Positions 1-12,800 of a stretch of 64,000 nt of DNA are shown here, one piece after another (position 1 is the first letter of the stretch; each line of letters opens with the position of its first letter). The stretch lies in the NCBI GenBank assembly GCA_911728435.2, contig OU452201.1, forward strand, positions 11,160,001-11,224,000, given 5' to 3'. The position numbers and the translations under genes are program-made. The notes under the pieces are model-generated. The model ran no database searches and was not told the origin of the DNA. It saw nothing but the letters and a program-made list of their open reading frames with translations. The DNA is from Apoderus coryli. Taxonomy: Eukaryota; Arthropoda; Insecta; Coleoptera; Attelabidae.

Positions 1-137
1 AAATGTCATTATCACTGTAAAGTATAAATCATAAATTTTTGTTTTGGTTTTGAGTTAATTGCCCATTATCTAAGGCTCTATATTCACATTAATCATAGAT
101 TAATTTAATATTATTTCCTTAATACTTTAATTTTCAG
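1..137 (+). other. Intron end upstream of the first visible exon
   Basis: AT-rich sequence ending in a pyrimidine-rich tract and an AG acceptor (TTTTCAG, 131-137). It is read as the 3' end of an intron of the Thr-rich gene, whose 5' exons lie outside the window. Nothing else was recognised here. Confidence 0.6.
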
Positions 138-848
138 TTCACAAGCACACCAGTACCAAGCACGGCGACCATATCTACAGGACCTCCATATCTGAGCAAC
201 AGAATCCTGGAAAACTTTACGCCTGGTAGCAAAATAGCTTCTAAAACCACGTTTAAACCATACACTACAACCGCGACTACGTATTACCCATCGACTACAT
301 TATTTCCCGCATTCCTCACAACTTTATTTCCTAACATATTCACAGCCACTCCTCAACCTGATGTTACTACTCAAAAAACCTTTTTAAGACAAAGCATCCC
401 TGAAGAATTTTTAGCAATTGCAAGCACATCTCGAGTAACAACAATTGTGCCACCTACCACTGCGGCATCCTTAACTACCACAGAAAGTACTACATCTACG
501 GAAAGCACGACAACCTCGACAACTCCAGTTACTACAGCCATGGAAAGTACGACAATATCTACAACTCCAGTGACTACATCTACGGAAAGTACAACCTCCA
601 CCACTACTTCAACTCTCCCTTCGACAATTTCAAGTACAGAATCAACAAGTAGTACGCTGCCGTCTTCATCGGCCTTGAGTACTACAAAACGTGTGTTAAC
701 TGATCCAGTCGTAATTGAGAAAGAGTTTCAGAAAGCATTAAAGATGAAGAATCTTACTGAAGAACAAAGGAAAAACTTGGAAGCTATTAATCAGTTGGAG
801 CAGCAACAGAAGGAGTTGTTAAAACAACTGTCATTTTTGACTGCATTG
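138..848 (+). CDS. Thr-rich gene, exon a (mucin-like plus coiled segment)
   Basis: Open in one frame for 237 codons between TTTTCAG (131-137) and G|GTAAGC (849). The first third is Thr/Pro/Tyr-rich. The middle (about 450-690) is almost pure Thr/Ser/Glu repeats of the type TTSTESTT. The last 50 codons are charged and Gln-rich and look helical. The exon ends in phase 0. Confidence 0.75.
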
Positions 849-3800
849 GTAAGCAAGGATTACTACTGATTTCACTATGATTTAGATGAAGTGTGTGAAA
901 TAATTTCCCTTTTTTAATAATTAGTAAAATGATTATATATGAAAATCCAGCAAAATTTATATAGGACCTCCAATTCGATACTATTTTGTATGCTTACGTT
1001 ACTGTCCATTATTTCATTGTGAACACTTTCCAATAGTAACAATCTAAACAATAAACTAACTTGTGGTACGGATGGGCTTCCCAGTTTTATTGTAAAAGAC
1101 TACATTCATGTGTTGTCGGCCTCACTGCAGCATATCTTTAGACTGATTTATGTGACTTCGACCTTACCTATTTGCTGGAAGACCGCAAGAATCACACCTA
1201 TCCTAAAGGCGGGGGAGAGGAATGTAATTAGTAACTATAGACCAATTTCTTTTCTATGTAACTTCTCGAACGTATTTGACATTTTTATATATGAGAAAAT
1301 ATACTCCCAGCTCTGTAATAGGTTTTCAACCCAACCAACCCAACATGAGTTATCCATGGCCGTTCTTGTGTGTTGAATTTATCTATACTCTCTGAAAATC
1401 TATGTTCATCCATAGACAGTCGTCGGCAATTAGATCTACACCGATTTCCGGAAGGCATTCGACCGTATTCGACGTGTTACTACTGTAAGCTGCGAAATAT
1501 TGAATTTTCTGATCGCTTACTCAATTTCTTTCAGTCTTACCTATTCCAGTGACTACATACAGTTCGTGCAGTACGAGGGTTTTAAATCTTCAATCTTTTT
1601 ATCTATTTCTGGCGTGTTCTATTGTTTAACATATTCATCAATGATTTACTTGAGTCCTTTACATGTCACAGGCTTGCTTATGCCGACGATCTGAAGATAT
1701 TCCAGCGAATTGACTCATTACAGAGCTGCACCCTGCTTCAGAATGATTTAGAAACTTTGTGTGCATGGTTCACTGTGAGTATTTGCCGCTTAACATTTCG
1801 AAATTTAAAATCGTTAGTTTCTCTAGACTGAAAAATAAATTAAACCTTGATTATGTTATGAATGCGATTTCTTTGGAGATACTGAACGAGATTAAAGATT
1901 TGCAGTACCTGGCATTTAGAATTGACAATATTTATCCTTCTCGTGGGATAGATCATGCATCTTTGCTTATACGTTTTGGCGAAAGTTCTCATGAAACGAG
2001 AAGAAATCTTTACGCAGCTAGGTTCTTATATATAAGATACTGCGGTCGACTGCCCGAATCTGTTCGGGCGTATAAGGTTCCATGGCCCTCGTTGGGTTGC
2101 CAGGCATCCCATGCCGTTAATTTTCGGACCAGCTAGAAGCAATATTTTATTATTTAAATTATTATTTATTTCATGTGTGATGTTTTTAATCGACGTTCAT
2201 GTATCGTCTTTGTTGGAGATCACAGATCGTTTCCTTAATATATGGTGTTTGTATTTTTCTAGAGCCTCTATCTTCATGCTCTTGTAATTATTACTATTCT
2301 TATTAATATCATTATTAGTGATTTTTTATACTTATTAATTATTTTCCAGGATCTCATTTTTGTTTGTCTCATAATTCTTGTATTCAATTATTTTAGTTAG
2401 TTATTTACATATTTATATCGATTTTCCTGTACATGCCCGTTGGAAATAAATGCTTATTATTATTATTATTATTATTATTAATAGTAAGTTTAAATAATTT
2501 TGATAATTTTTAGAATTTAGGAGGAGCGAATAATGGTAGAAATCCTCCGTCCAATAAGATAAATATCCCTGGAATTAGTGACAGTTTAGCAAACCGAGTA
2601 AGTATTGCTTTTGCTGGATTTATATATTAAGCCATAATTAATTTATAGCTTGTTTACTTCTTATATATTGAGGAATACTTTGTTCCGAGCTAGATAAAGC
2701 TATAGCCTAACGTATTTCACCATTTTAAACTTAACTTGGTTATGTGGCTTTGAACTTTAGCAATTAGAACACTGAAACTAAAGTAATATACAGATCCAAA
2801 CAAAGAAACCGATATGATTGTTGATTAAAGCTGCAGTAAAATAACAAATAATAATAGAAATTTAATTTCCTTAGTGCTTATTGTAATAACCATCTCAACT
2901 AATTAGTGGAAAAGTTGTAAAATTTTAATGCAAATAAATTTCTTTTATTCGATATAATGTTTACAGATCATTTCTATGGCTGTACAAAGAGATAAAAGTC
3001 GTTCTACGGCTTCAACTACACGAAAACCCAAAACTACAACGAAAACCACAACGACTTCCACTACAACATCCACAACGTCTAAATCACCACAATCAATTCA
3101 AGACCAATTAGAAATTTTAGAACAAGAACGACATTCAAAGAAATTGAGTCCAGCTTTAGAAGAGGTATTAAAGCAGTATAACATATCAGAATTAGAAGCA
3201 CCTAAAACAAAGAAATATGGTAATACTGAAGATGCACTACTAGCAGCAATATTGAAGGAACAAGGAGTTGAACCAAGTACACCTAAAGCTCTTGGAGAAA
3301 AAATTAAAGAGGCTGTAAGTTGAATCAAAATACATGTTCATATAATGTCGGCTGATCTTGTACTCGTTATCAGATTTGCATGTTCACATTTCTGGTCAAC
3401 CGTGTCGCTTCTTATGTGGTTTGCGATATTATTATTTTATTTCAGGTAGTATATCCATATAGCAAATTATTTCTCCATATTTTTAGGGTTTATTTGAAGA
3501 AACGACAACAACGAAACGTCCAAAACCAAGGCCTAGACCTCGTACAACAACCCAAAGGCCACCCGGCGGGCGATTGATGCAAGGACTTAATTGGTTACTA
3601 AATGCTTTAGCACCTCCACCTCCTCCACCACCCACGAGAAGGCCAAAGCCAAGAAAACAAACTACCGAGGCAGAACTTCTAACAAAACAACCAACGAGAA
3701 TTACGCCCGTAGTAACGGCTGCTCCTGAATCTGTGGCTTCTAAATCTTTATCGCAACAGGTGTATATTAATTAATTAATTGTATATCATTGCCTGATATC

Positions 3801-6800
3801 TGTCATCAACATATCAATATGAAGATTAGGTTTTTAGTAAACTAGTCGCCATCAGTACTGTGCATTTCAACAGTACATTCTTCTAATTTTTAACCTTCCG
3901 TATACTTAGTACGTTATACGTAAGCCGTATTTAGCAAAAAAGCAGCAGAAAGTGCTATTTTGACTTTGCTTGAATAATGAAAGTCAAGATGTAGGTAGTT
4001 ATTAAAGCATCTGCTTCAGTTGTTTAAGTAAATCTTATTTATTTTACTCTGATTTATTTAATTTTATAGTTGTTCTATTCTTAACATTTGTTCTTTCATT
4101 CAAACTGTCTTACATTCATATACCGGGTATTCCATTAAGGGTGGCCAGGTAGCATATCTCAGGAAATAATAGTCGTAGGACAAGGGGGAAAAATTCTTTT
4201 AGGGAAATTGACCATGGGAAATCGCTGAAAATAGTTTTTTAGTTCCTAACTATACCGCTAGGGGGCATAATAGATACAGTAATGCAAAAAATGCATTTTT
4301 ATTGAAAATTTTGCAATCTAAGTTAGAAAAGCAATACTACCACAGTAATGCTATTGAGATTCGGCATCTTTTTGGTGTATCACTTTTTATTGCGCGGCTT
4401 GAAATAAAGGCAGCAGGGAAGGACGAAATTTTACCTATGATAATGGCTATAACTTTGGTTTGTCTTAATCGAATTTATCAATCTAATTTTTGTTTAAGAA
4501 CTGAAGCCTTGCTGATGAAGAAAAAAGTATTTCAAATTATAATTGTTGTTTGGGGCTCCGATAGATGGCGCTATTTGCAACGCCTAAGGTTTTTTTTGAT
4601 TTTTCTTTAAAAACTTAAATGGAATGATACAAATATTTTTTCAAAAATGAAAAGTATATTGTATTTCCAACAAAAAAGTCTAAAACCGCACATCAAAATC
4701 TTTATTCGTTGCAGAGTTATGACCAAAAGAATGTTGTTCACCAAAATTCGTTGAAAAATCATGTGTCTTTAATTTTCCGTGATCAGAATGCCATGGAAAT
4801 AAAGAAGTAACAATAAATAACCAATGAAAATAACAAAAATTAACAATAACACTAATAATAACAAAACAAAAACAACAACATTATAACTTTCATAAATGTT
4901 CAAAATGACCCCCATTTTGCAAAATGCAGCTACTTATTGGCTCATTTTTAATGTACTAGCAACCGCCATTTCAGCTCGTGGAAGCGACGCCACTGCATTT
5001 TGAATTCGCTCAATCATGTTCTCTCGAGTGGTTGGTGGTGTTTGGTAAACTATGTTTTTTATCCTTCCCCACAAGAACGGACTGCTAACCGACCGAACAC
5101 TTTTCTGCTATGGTGTCTTCGGTCAGGGTATTTAGCAGCATATTCGCGTTTGTTTATTTGTCTCCATGCATGGAAACTTGCCAATTTTGTTTCATGGGTA
5201 TCTAGATCTACCTCTTTTAACAAATTTTATGAAAGCTCTGCATTTTGTTAATTTTAATGGGTTTTTCATTATTTTTATTTGCTAAACTATCAGTTTAATA
5301 AAGTTTAAACGTACTTCTTTATTTCCCATGGCATTTTTGATCATGGAAAATTAAAGATACATGATTTTTTAACGAATTTTGGTGAACAAAATTCTTTTGG
5401 CCATAACTCTGAAACGAATAAAGATTTGATTGACATTTTTGTTGCAAATTCAATTTACTTTTGATTTTTGATAAAATATTTGTATCATTAAATTTAAGTT
5501 TTTAAAGAAAAATCAAAAAAACCTTAGGCGATGCAAATATCGCCATCTAGCGGAGCCCCAAAAAACAATTATGATTTGAAATATTTTTTTTCTTCATCAG
5601 CATGGCTTGAGTTCTTAAACGAAAATTAGATTGATAAATTCGGTTAAGACAAACCAAAGTTATAGACATTATCATAGGTAAAATTTCGTCCTTCCCTGCT
5701 GCCTTTATTTCAAGCCGTACAATAAAAAGTGATACACTAAAAAGATGCCGAATCTCAGTAGCATTACTGTGGTAGTATTGTTTTTTTAACTTATATTGCG
5801 AAATTTTCAATAAAAATGCATTTTTCGCATTACTATCTATTACGCCCCCTAGCGGTATAGTTAGGTCGATTTCACTAAAAGAATTTTTTTCCCATTGTCC
5901 TACGACTATTATTTCCTGAGATATGCTACCTGTCCTCCCTTAATGGAATACCCGGTACATAAAGCTTAATATAAATATATAATGAGTGGGTAATTATGAG
6001 TTTTAAATTACCTTTTGCCAAAGAGTATAGGTACTGAATTCAAAATTAAAAGTGTCATAAGTATATAAAAGTTCCTAAAACAGGTTCAATTAACATTCGT
6101 GGTCCTCTAATAAAAAAATTAGTCCGGCCCTGTAAGAATAATTTTTAATTAAGTACCTCTACTCTTTGGCTAGAGCATCGTAAATATAAGGGTATATTTA
6201 CTGTGGCTAGAGGTACTTAATTAAAAATTTAAGTTAGAACGTTTCTTTAATAATTATGAGTATGTGGATGTTATAATAAAGAAATAATTCACACAAGATT
6301 TATTTCAAAATCAATCAACAAAGAAATTTTAAAATTATGAATATTTTTGAGAGTTATCATTACTTTGTTTGTTTGAAATAGGATATCAAGTTGTTAATAA
6401 AACAACTAGAGGACGTTCAAAAGGATCCAAGTAAAGCGAACGAAGTTGATTTCACAAAAATAAAGAGTTTGCAAAACCTGATAGAAATTAATGAAGGAGT
6501 AGAAGTTTTTAGTCCTGGACAACATGGAGCAACCTCCAGAGCAACAACTCGGTAGGTACTATTAAAATATGCATATTCTTGTAAGAATTTGGTATATTTT
6601 CGGTTGATATACAAAAAATTATAAGATATATCATGGTATACACAAATTTTGTATATCCTTTGTTAAAAATAACCGGGATATTTTAGTCCAAGCCTGAAGA
6701 CTTACAAACTATCAGAACACTGCCTCGTTTCGTATCTTTTATCTACGTAAAAATGGCAAAAGGAATTTGGTTTCCACCGTGTTCAGTTATCTCTGGAAGT

Positions 6801-9800
6801 TATAGTAATTAACAACATGAGAGTCATGTTTACATAACGGTTGATAATTTTGTTAAATATCTCATAAACCAGTAGTAACTTAGTGAGTGTTCTGATTTTT
6901 TATTTCCATTTCTGACATAAACTATAAAATCATCCTTTAAAAAAATTTATAGCACTGTAAGAAAAATCGTTTTTTTTTTTTGTTTTCACCTAATATACGA
7001 GTTTCCTATTCCCACACGTGACTATGTTAGTTGGAATTGTGATAATTTATGTCTGACATTATTTTAAGAGGTTCATTATATACAATTTTTCTTATGTTAA
7101 TCAAGAAAAACCGATTTACAACAGCGCCCATTGAGGCCTATATCTCCGTAGGAAAGAGAAAGAAAATTATATTACGTAGAAGTGTTATTGTCATTAAAAA
7201 TAATGCAGTACGAGATATAGAAAAGAAACGAAATGTTACATTGTTTTGTTGGTCTGATACCACATGATGCAGGAAAAGTTTTTCATTCCTTTCAGTTTTA
7301 GAAAAAATGTATAAGGAATTCTCTTGAAAATCTATGTAACTTTCCTTTGACAATTAAAAATATGCATCAATATATACATAGGTACCTATGTTTAATATAT
7401 CAATGCCAATGTAGCACCCATTTAAATTGTTTTGGCGGAAGATATCATCCTCTGTAAGTCGTGATTCAATGAAAAAGCTACTATTTCTAGAATATTAAAA
7501 AAATACTAATAGAAATATAATTTTAATATAATTATTATCGTTATACAATATAATAACAAGTTTACTATTATGGTAATTAGCGTACAACGCGTCAAATCTA
7601 AATAAAATAAAAAAATCGTGTCTTAAAAATGTCACGAAATTTGATCTGTTGAATAGCAATTAAATATAATTTAATATACATTAGTTAAAACAAATATATT
7701 AAATAAATAAGGTGATAAATTTTCCATCTCAGTTAAGTAAATTTACTATTCTGACCATTATTTATTTTTATTCGCGTAACAATAATATAAATAAAATATT
7801 ATTCACAGAAAATTTCCACATCAATTTAAATTAAACTTTAGTAGAGATAATGCTTTTGAATTTTCAGATAGATAATGTGCCAATATACTGTCAAATGCAT
7901 GATATCCCAATAATTAACATAGATTTGAAATGCCACACATTTTTGTACACCTTGTATAATAGGCACTATTCTTAAAATGCAGCAACAATAATTGATCTAC
8001 ATATTTGTTGACAAAAAATATTAAAAAAAACGAAGTAGTTTTCGTATAATAAACCGTTAGTCCTGGTTCACCCTGTATAAAGGTAATATATTATATTAAT
8101 TTATTTCAGAGTTCCATCAAAAACAAAAACGACTCCAATGACGGTAGAGAATGATTCTCCACGTACTAGAAGAGCGAAGTCGACCACATCATCCTCATCA
8201 TCAACTGTAAGCAACAGCATTGAGGATGATTTTGATTTCACGAAAACTGTCCCAACAACTGAACTGCCGCCACCAGTGCCATCAAGAGTACCTCCATTGA
8301 GACTGAATCCAATTCCTGGCATTGATAATGGTTCTGGAGAACCATTAATCAGAAGCAATTTGGTTACAGCAGCTGTTAATGTAACAAGAGCTATATCCAG
8401 CTTTTTAGGATCTGCTCTCCAGGTAAAGCCATCTAGTATTGATGGGAGAGGTATAATATTTCACTGATTTGTTAATTAAGAAGGCAAGTGAGCATTTTAA
8501 AGATAAGATGCGTGCATGAAGTTAAAAAAATAAAAGTAGCTTATTCAGTATAGTTCAAGAAACGCTGTCCTCCAGGAAACCATTTCAATACAAATGAAAC
8601 TTTATTTCAAAAAATCTTTTCCGAATCATCTGTCTATTTATGTAGTTCTTCTGAGACTATTTCGATTTTAATTTTGTAAATTTATTTTATTTCCCATAAA
8701 ACATGACTGCAACTATGTCGTCTATTGCAAAAATGTGTACTTTTTGAAACAGGTTGGAAATATCCTTAACAAACTTTACATATGAGGTCTCATTCTTGGG
8801 GATATTTTGAAATGGTACTAGGTAAATTTGCTACACTAGTTTTGGAAATAAAGAAAGAAATCACCCTGTGAGGTGGGTGGGAAGAAATAGTCAATAACTC
8901 AATTGAGGATTGCAGAACTCAAAGAGATGTTGCTGCCAAAGAGACTATAATAACAGTCAGCCACATTAATAAGACTGATGTAGTTCTCAACTAGAATAAA
9001 GGCTTTAATTGATTATACTGACATTTAATATGTTCATTTAATATTTCTAAGAATTTAACAAAGTAACCAAGTTTTCGACAGTTCCAAATTCACCACTTTG
9101 ATATTGTAATGCAAATGTGAATTATTAATTATTCTGCCTGTTTTACAGCTACCCGATTGCTATTTTTTATTTGTGCTTTGGGCTCTCGTTGTATATACGA
9201 GTACATACACACAATTTTTACTTAAGGTCATTTAAATTGCATGCCAAGTGCAGGCATTTGTATTACTTGCTACACTCTGTATATTATGAAATACCAAAAG
9301 TCTCGGAAAACAATTGTATGAGCAAGAAAATTCTGTATTATCACTCAAAAAACAAATTTAAAAAAATTCTCTAACGTATTTTTAAAAAAAATTAAAATGG
9401 CTTAATTGTGGAAAACGACAAATGAAGATATTAGGAATACTTAAACTATATCAGATGCCAAATTTACGTTTAGTATCACTTTTTTATTAACAATTTTTGT
9501 ATTGAATAAAAATAATTTTCTTTTTAACTCGTTAGGAAGCAGACGTTTACTAATAAGAGTATTATTAAAATAAAATTGATTGTTTATAAAAAATAGTAGC
9601 TGAAATAATAAATTATGATTATCTCGGGCTACAACACACCTAAATAAACCTTAAAAAGGAATTTCGTAATAAATCTCATGTGGCATGATATGTTTCCACT
9701 CCTTTACAGTTGATTTTTTTAAACAGAAATTTACATGTACAATCTATCCGAAATGAATAGAAACACATAAAAATCATCAAACAGTTAATAATATTGTCGA

Positions 9801-12800
9801 GATTTGTATAGCATACCATCCATGTTTCAACTCATTTTGGAAAAACTATACCTGTTATTTAACAAAATTTATACTGGATATATTTCAAAATTGGAATAAT
9901 AGATTTATTTTTAAATTTTACGTATTGTTAACTTTGTAATTCCCTTATTTCCGCTCTTTTTAATTGAATTGTAAAACACACAATTCCTTTGCAGTTTAAA
10001 ATCTCCAATGAGACCTTGATGACTATATTCCAACCGCATGATTTGCAAGTATTATTATTTTATAATAAATCTAATTCACATAGTATTGATGTTATTGGTT
10101 TTTATATTTATAGGCATAATTTGGTTTGCAGTAAAAAATATTGAAAACATAATCTGAATTTGTGGAATGCAGTGTAAACTGTATTTTAAATTTAAACATT
10201 ACAGGTCCTCAATTCAAATCAGATATTTTATTAATTATATTAATCGTCTATCGCCTAGATAATATAACTCTTTAAGTTAAGGAAAAAACAGTTTCCAAAA
10301 TGTTTTACAAATTAGTAACAAAAGTTCTTTAAACTTTACCATATTGAATGGTGCGATTGACATGTGCGTTTTATTTTTAGCATTATTAGTGACAGGAGTT
10401 TTCTTTTTCAACTCCATTATTTCTTACTTACAATCCATTAACCACAGATTCCTTGAGCAAAAATAATATGAGTTTTAAGATGTCATTTTTCATTTTAGCC
10501 CTCCATGTTCGATATACAGGGCGTCAAAGTTGAAAATTTAAAACCAATATTTTTAAATAATTCTAGTATTTATTGAGATATTGGATTCAAATTTAGTGTG
10601 TTGTTTCAGCATAAAGAGCTACTTCTTTCCAAAAAACAACACAAAAAACAATTTCTTAATAGCCAAAATACGGGATGTTCAGTATCCATTGACCCCCAAT
10701 TTTTTATTACGTACGCCAATGACTTTTAAACTAAGTTTTTATAGGTTACTATGTATTTTTGATTATTTTTTAACTCTTATAAAATTTGGATAAAATCATT
10801 TGTTTTTGAGATATTTTGAAAAGTATTGGCTCTTGTTGTCTACGCGGCTCACGGTATTTTCACTACTAAATCAAGCATATTTAACTCAAATTACCATTAC
10901 CGTGCATCAAATTAAGTACAGTTTTCGAAAAGGTAATAAAACTAAACACTAAGAATTCGAAATGTTTTATTATTTTTAACTTAATTTGAAGCATCAGAGT
11001 CAAATATTAATTATTTAAACATATTATTTTAAAAACATGAAAAAGTAACTAAATAAACATTAGAAAAACTACCAGTCTAAAGAACTTTTTTTCAATGCAT
11101 ATACGAGCTCTTTTTAGTAAAGAAAATCTAAAGTCTTCCCCAGCTTTTAAGATTCTTTCTATTAAATTATTTTCACTCAAAATCGGAACCTTATAAACAA
11201 AATCTTTCATGCAACCCCAGACTGAATAGTCCAAGGGACAAGATCTGGGTATCGGGGTGGCCATTTAACAAGAGCATCTTGGCCTCGCCCAATCCAGCGT
11301 TGGGGAACGTTTTCATGTAAGTATCTCCTTCCATTCCTAGCAAAATGTGCTGGTGCACCATCAAGTTGAAACCAAATGTTTTGTCTAATTAAGAGAGGCA
11401 AATCGTCAAGTAAATTGGGCAGTATGTTTTGAAGAAATGGTAAAAATGAATCACCAGTCAAATTCCCTGGTAAAATTACAGGACCCAAAAAGAAATTATC
11501 CACGATATCAACTCACACGTTGACTTTAAAGTTTACTTGATGATGTGTCTACGGTCTTCCCTAAAACTTCCACTGTACCTTAGTCGCCTAACCAAATTTG
11601 AAAAATACCTTCGTTTTGAATAATTTCGATTAGGGAACTTTTCTGCGTCCCGCCTAGCGGCTAAACTAGCGTTAGAGTTACATTTTCCTATTAAATAAAC
11701 AAAAATACAATTTTACTGATCATAATCAATCAAAAAATGTCTTTAAATCTTATCCATGATTAAAACCATATCCGTCATTTCCGCAAAAAATTATAACATT
11801 GTTTCGTCTACGATCCATTTTCGTTTTGTTTACTTACAAAATTACCGATAATTAAAAATATTAACCTTTAAACCCTAAACTACTGTCAAATAGGGACAAC
11901 TAATTTCACAACAAGAAAACATTGCTTAAGTAGGTATCCAAGGTAACACCAGAGTGGCTTGATATTTCAACATTGTAAGATTAGCCAGAGCCGCCGAGGC
12001 ATCAAACAAGAGCCAATACTTTTCAAAATATCTCAAAAACAAATGAGTTTATCCAAATTTTATAAGAGTTAAAAAATTATCAAAAATACATAGTAACCTA
12101 TAAAAACTTAGTTTAAAAGTCATTGGCGTACGTAATAAAAAATTTGGGGGGGGGGGGGGGGGTCAACGGATACTGAACATCCCGTATTTTGGCTATTAAG
12201 AATTTTTTTTGTGTTGTTTTTTGGAAGGAAGTAGTTCTTTATGCTGAAGCAACACCCTAAATTTGAATCCAATATCTCAATAAATACTAGAATTATTTAA
12301 AAATATTGGTTTTAAATTTTCAACTTTGACGCCCTGTATATCAAACATGGAGGGCTAAAATGAAAAATGACATTTTAAAACTCATATTATTTTTGCTCAA
12401 GGAATCAGTGGTTAACGGATTGACCTCCTTTTTCCGAACACCCTGTATACATGTAGCTGGAATTTCATTTGCCGTTTGAAGAAGAGTTAAAAGAATTCTG
12501 AACTCACATTTCTTGAACAACAAAATGGAGGATAACATTTAAGCTGTCAATGGCATGACATTTTGTATTTTGTGACGAATATAATTTTTTTTGAGCAACA
12601 CTAAAATAACAAAATTGAGTTTCTAAATTACAACAATTATACGAAAACAAAATTAGTTTTTTCTTGGACCACGATATAATTATTATTTTACAGGATGTCG
12701 CATATCAAATATCACATAGTGGACACGAAACTATTAGACAACTGCTTGGCGGTTCATCTAATGTTTTAGCTGCAAGTGTTCCAGACCCGAATAATAGCGG

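Noticed and set aside
371..604. Val-rich - strand frame opposite exon a
   Set aside because: Antisense shadow of the Thr/Ser repeats.
4511..4530. Second CTGATGA, tested as a hammerhead core
   Set aside because: No stem II pairing and no GAAA block follows.
4302..4610. Open frames on both arms of the 4123-5955 element
   Set aside because: Mirror copies of arm sequence. No transposase motif in them.
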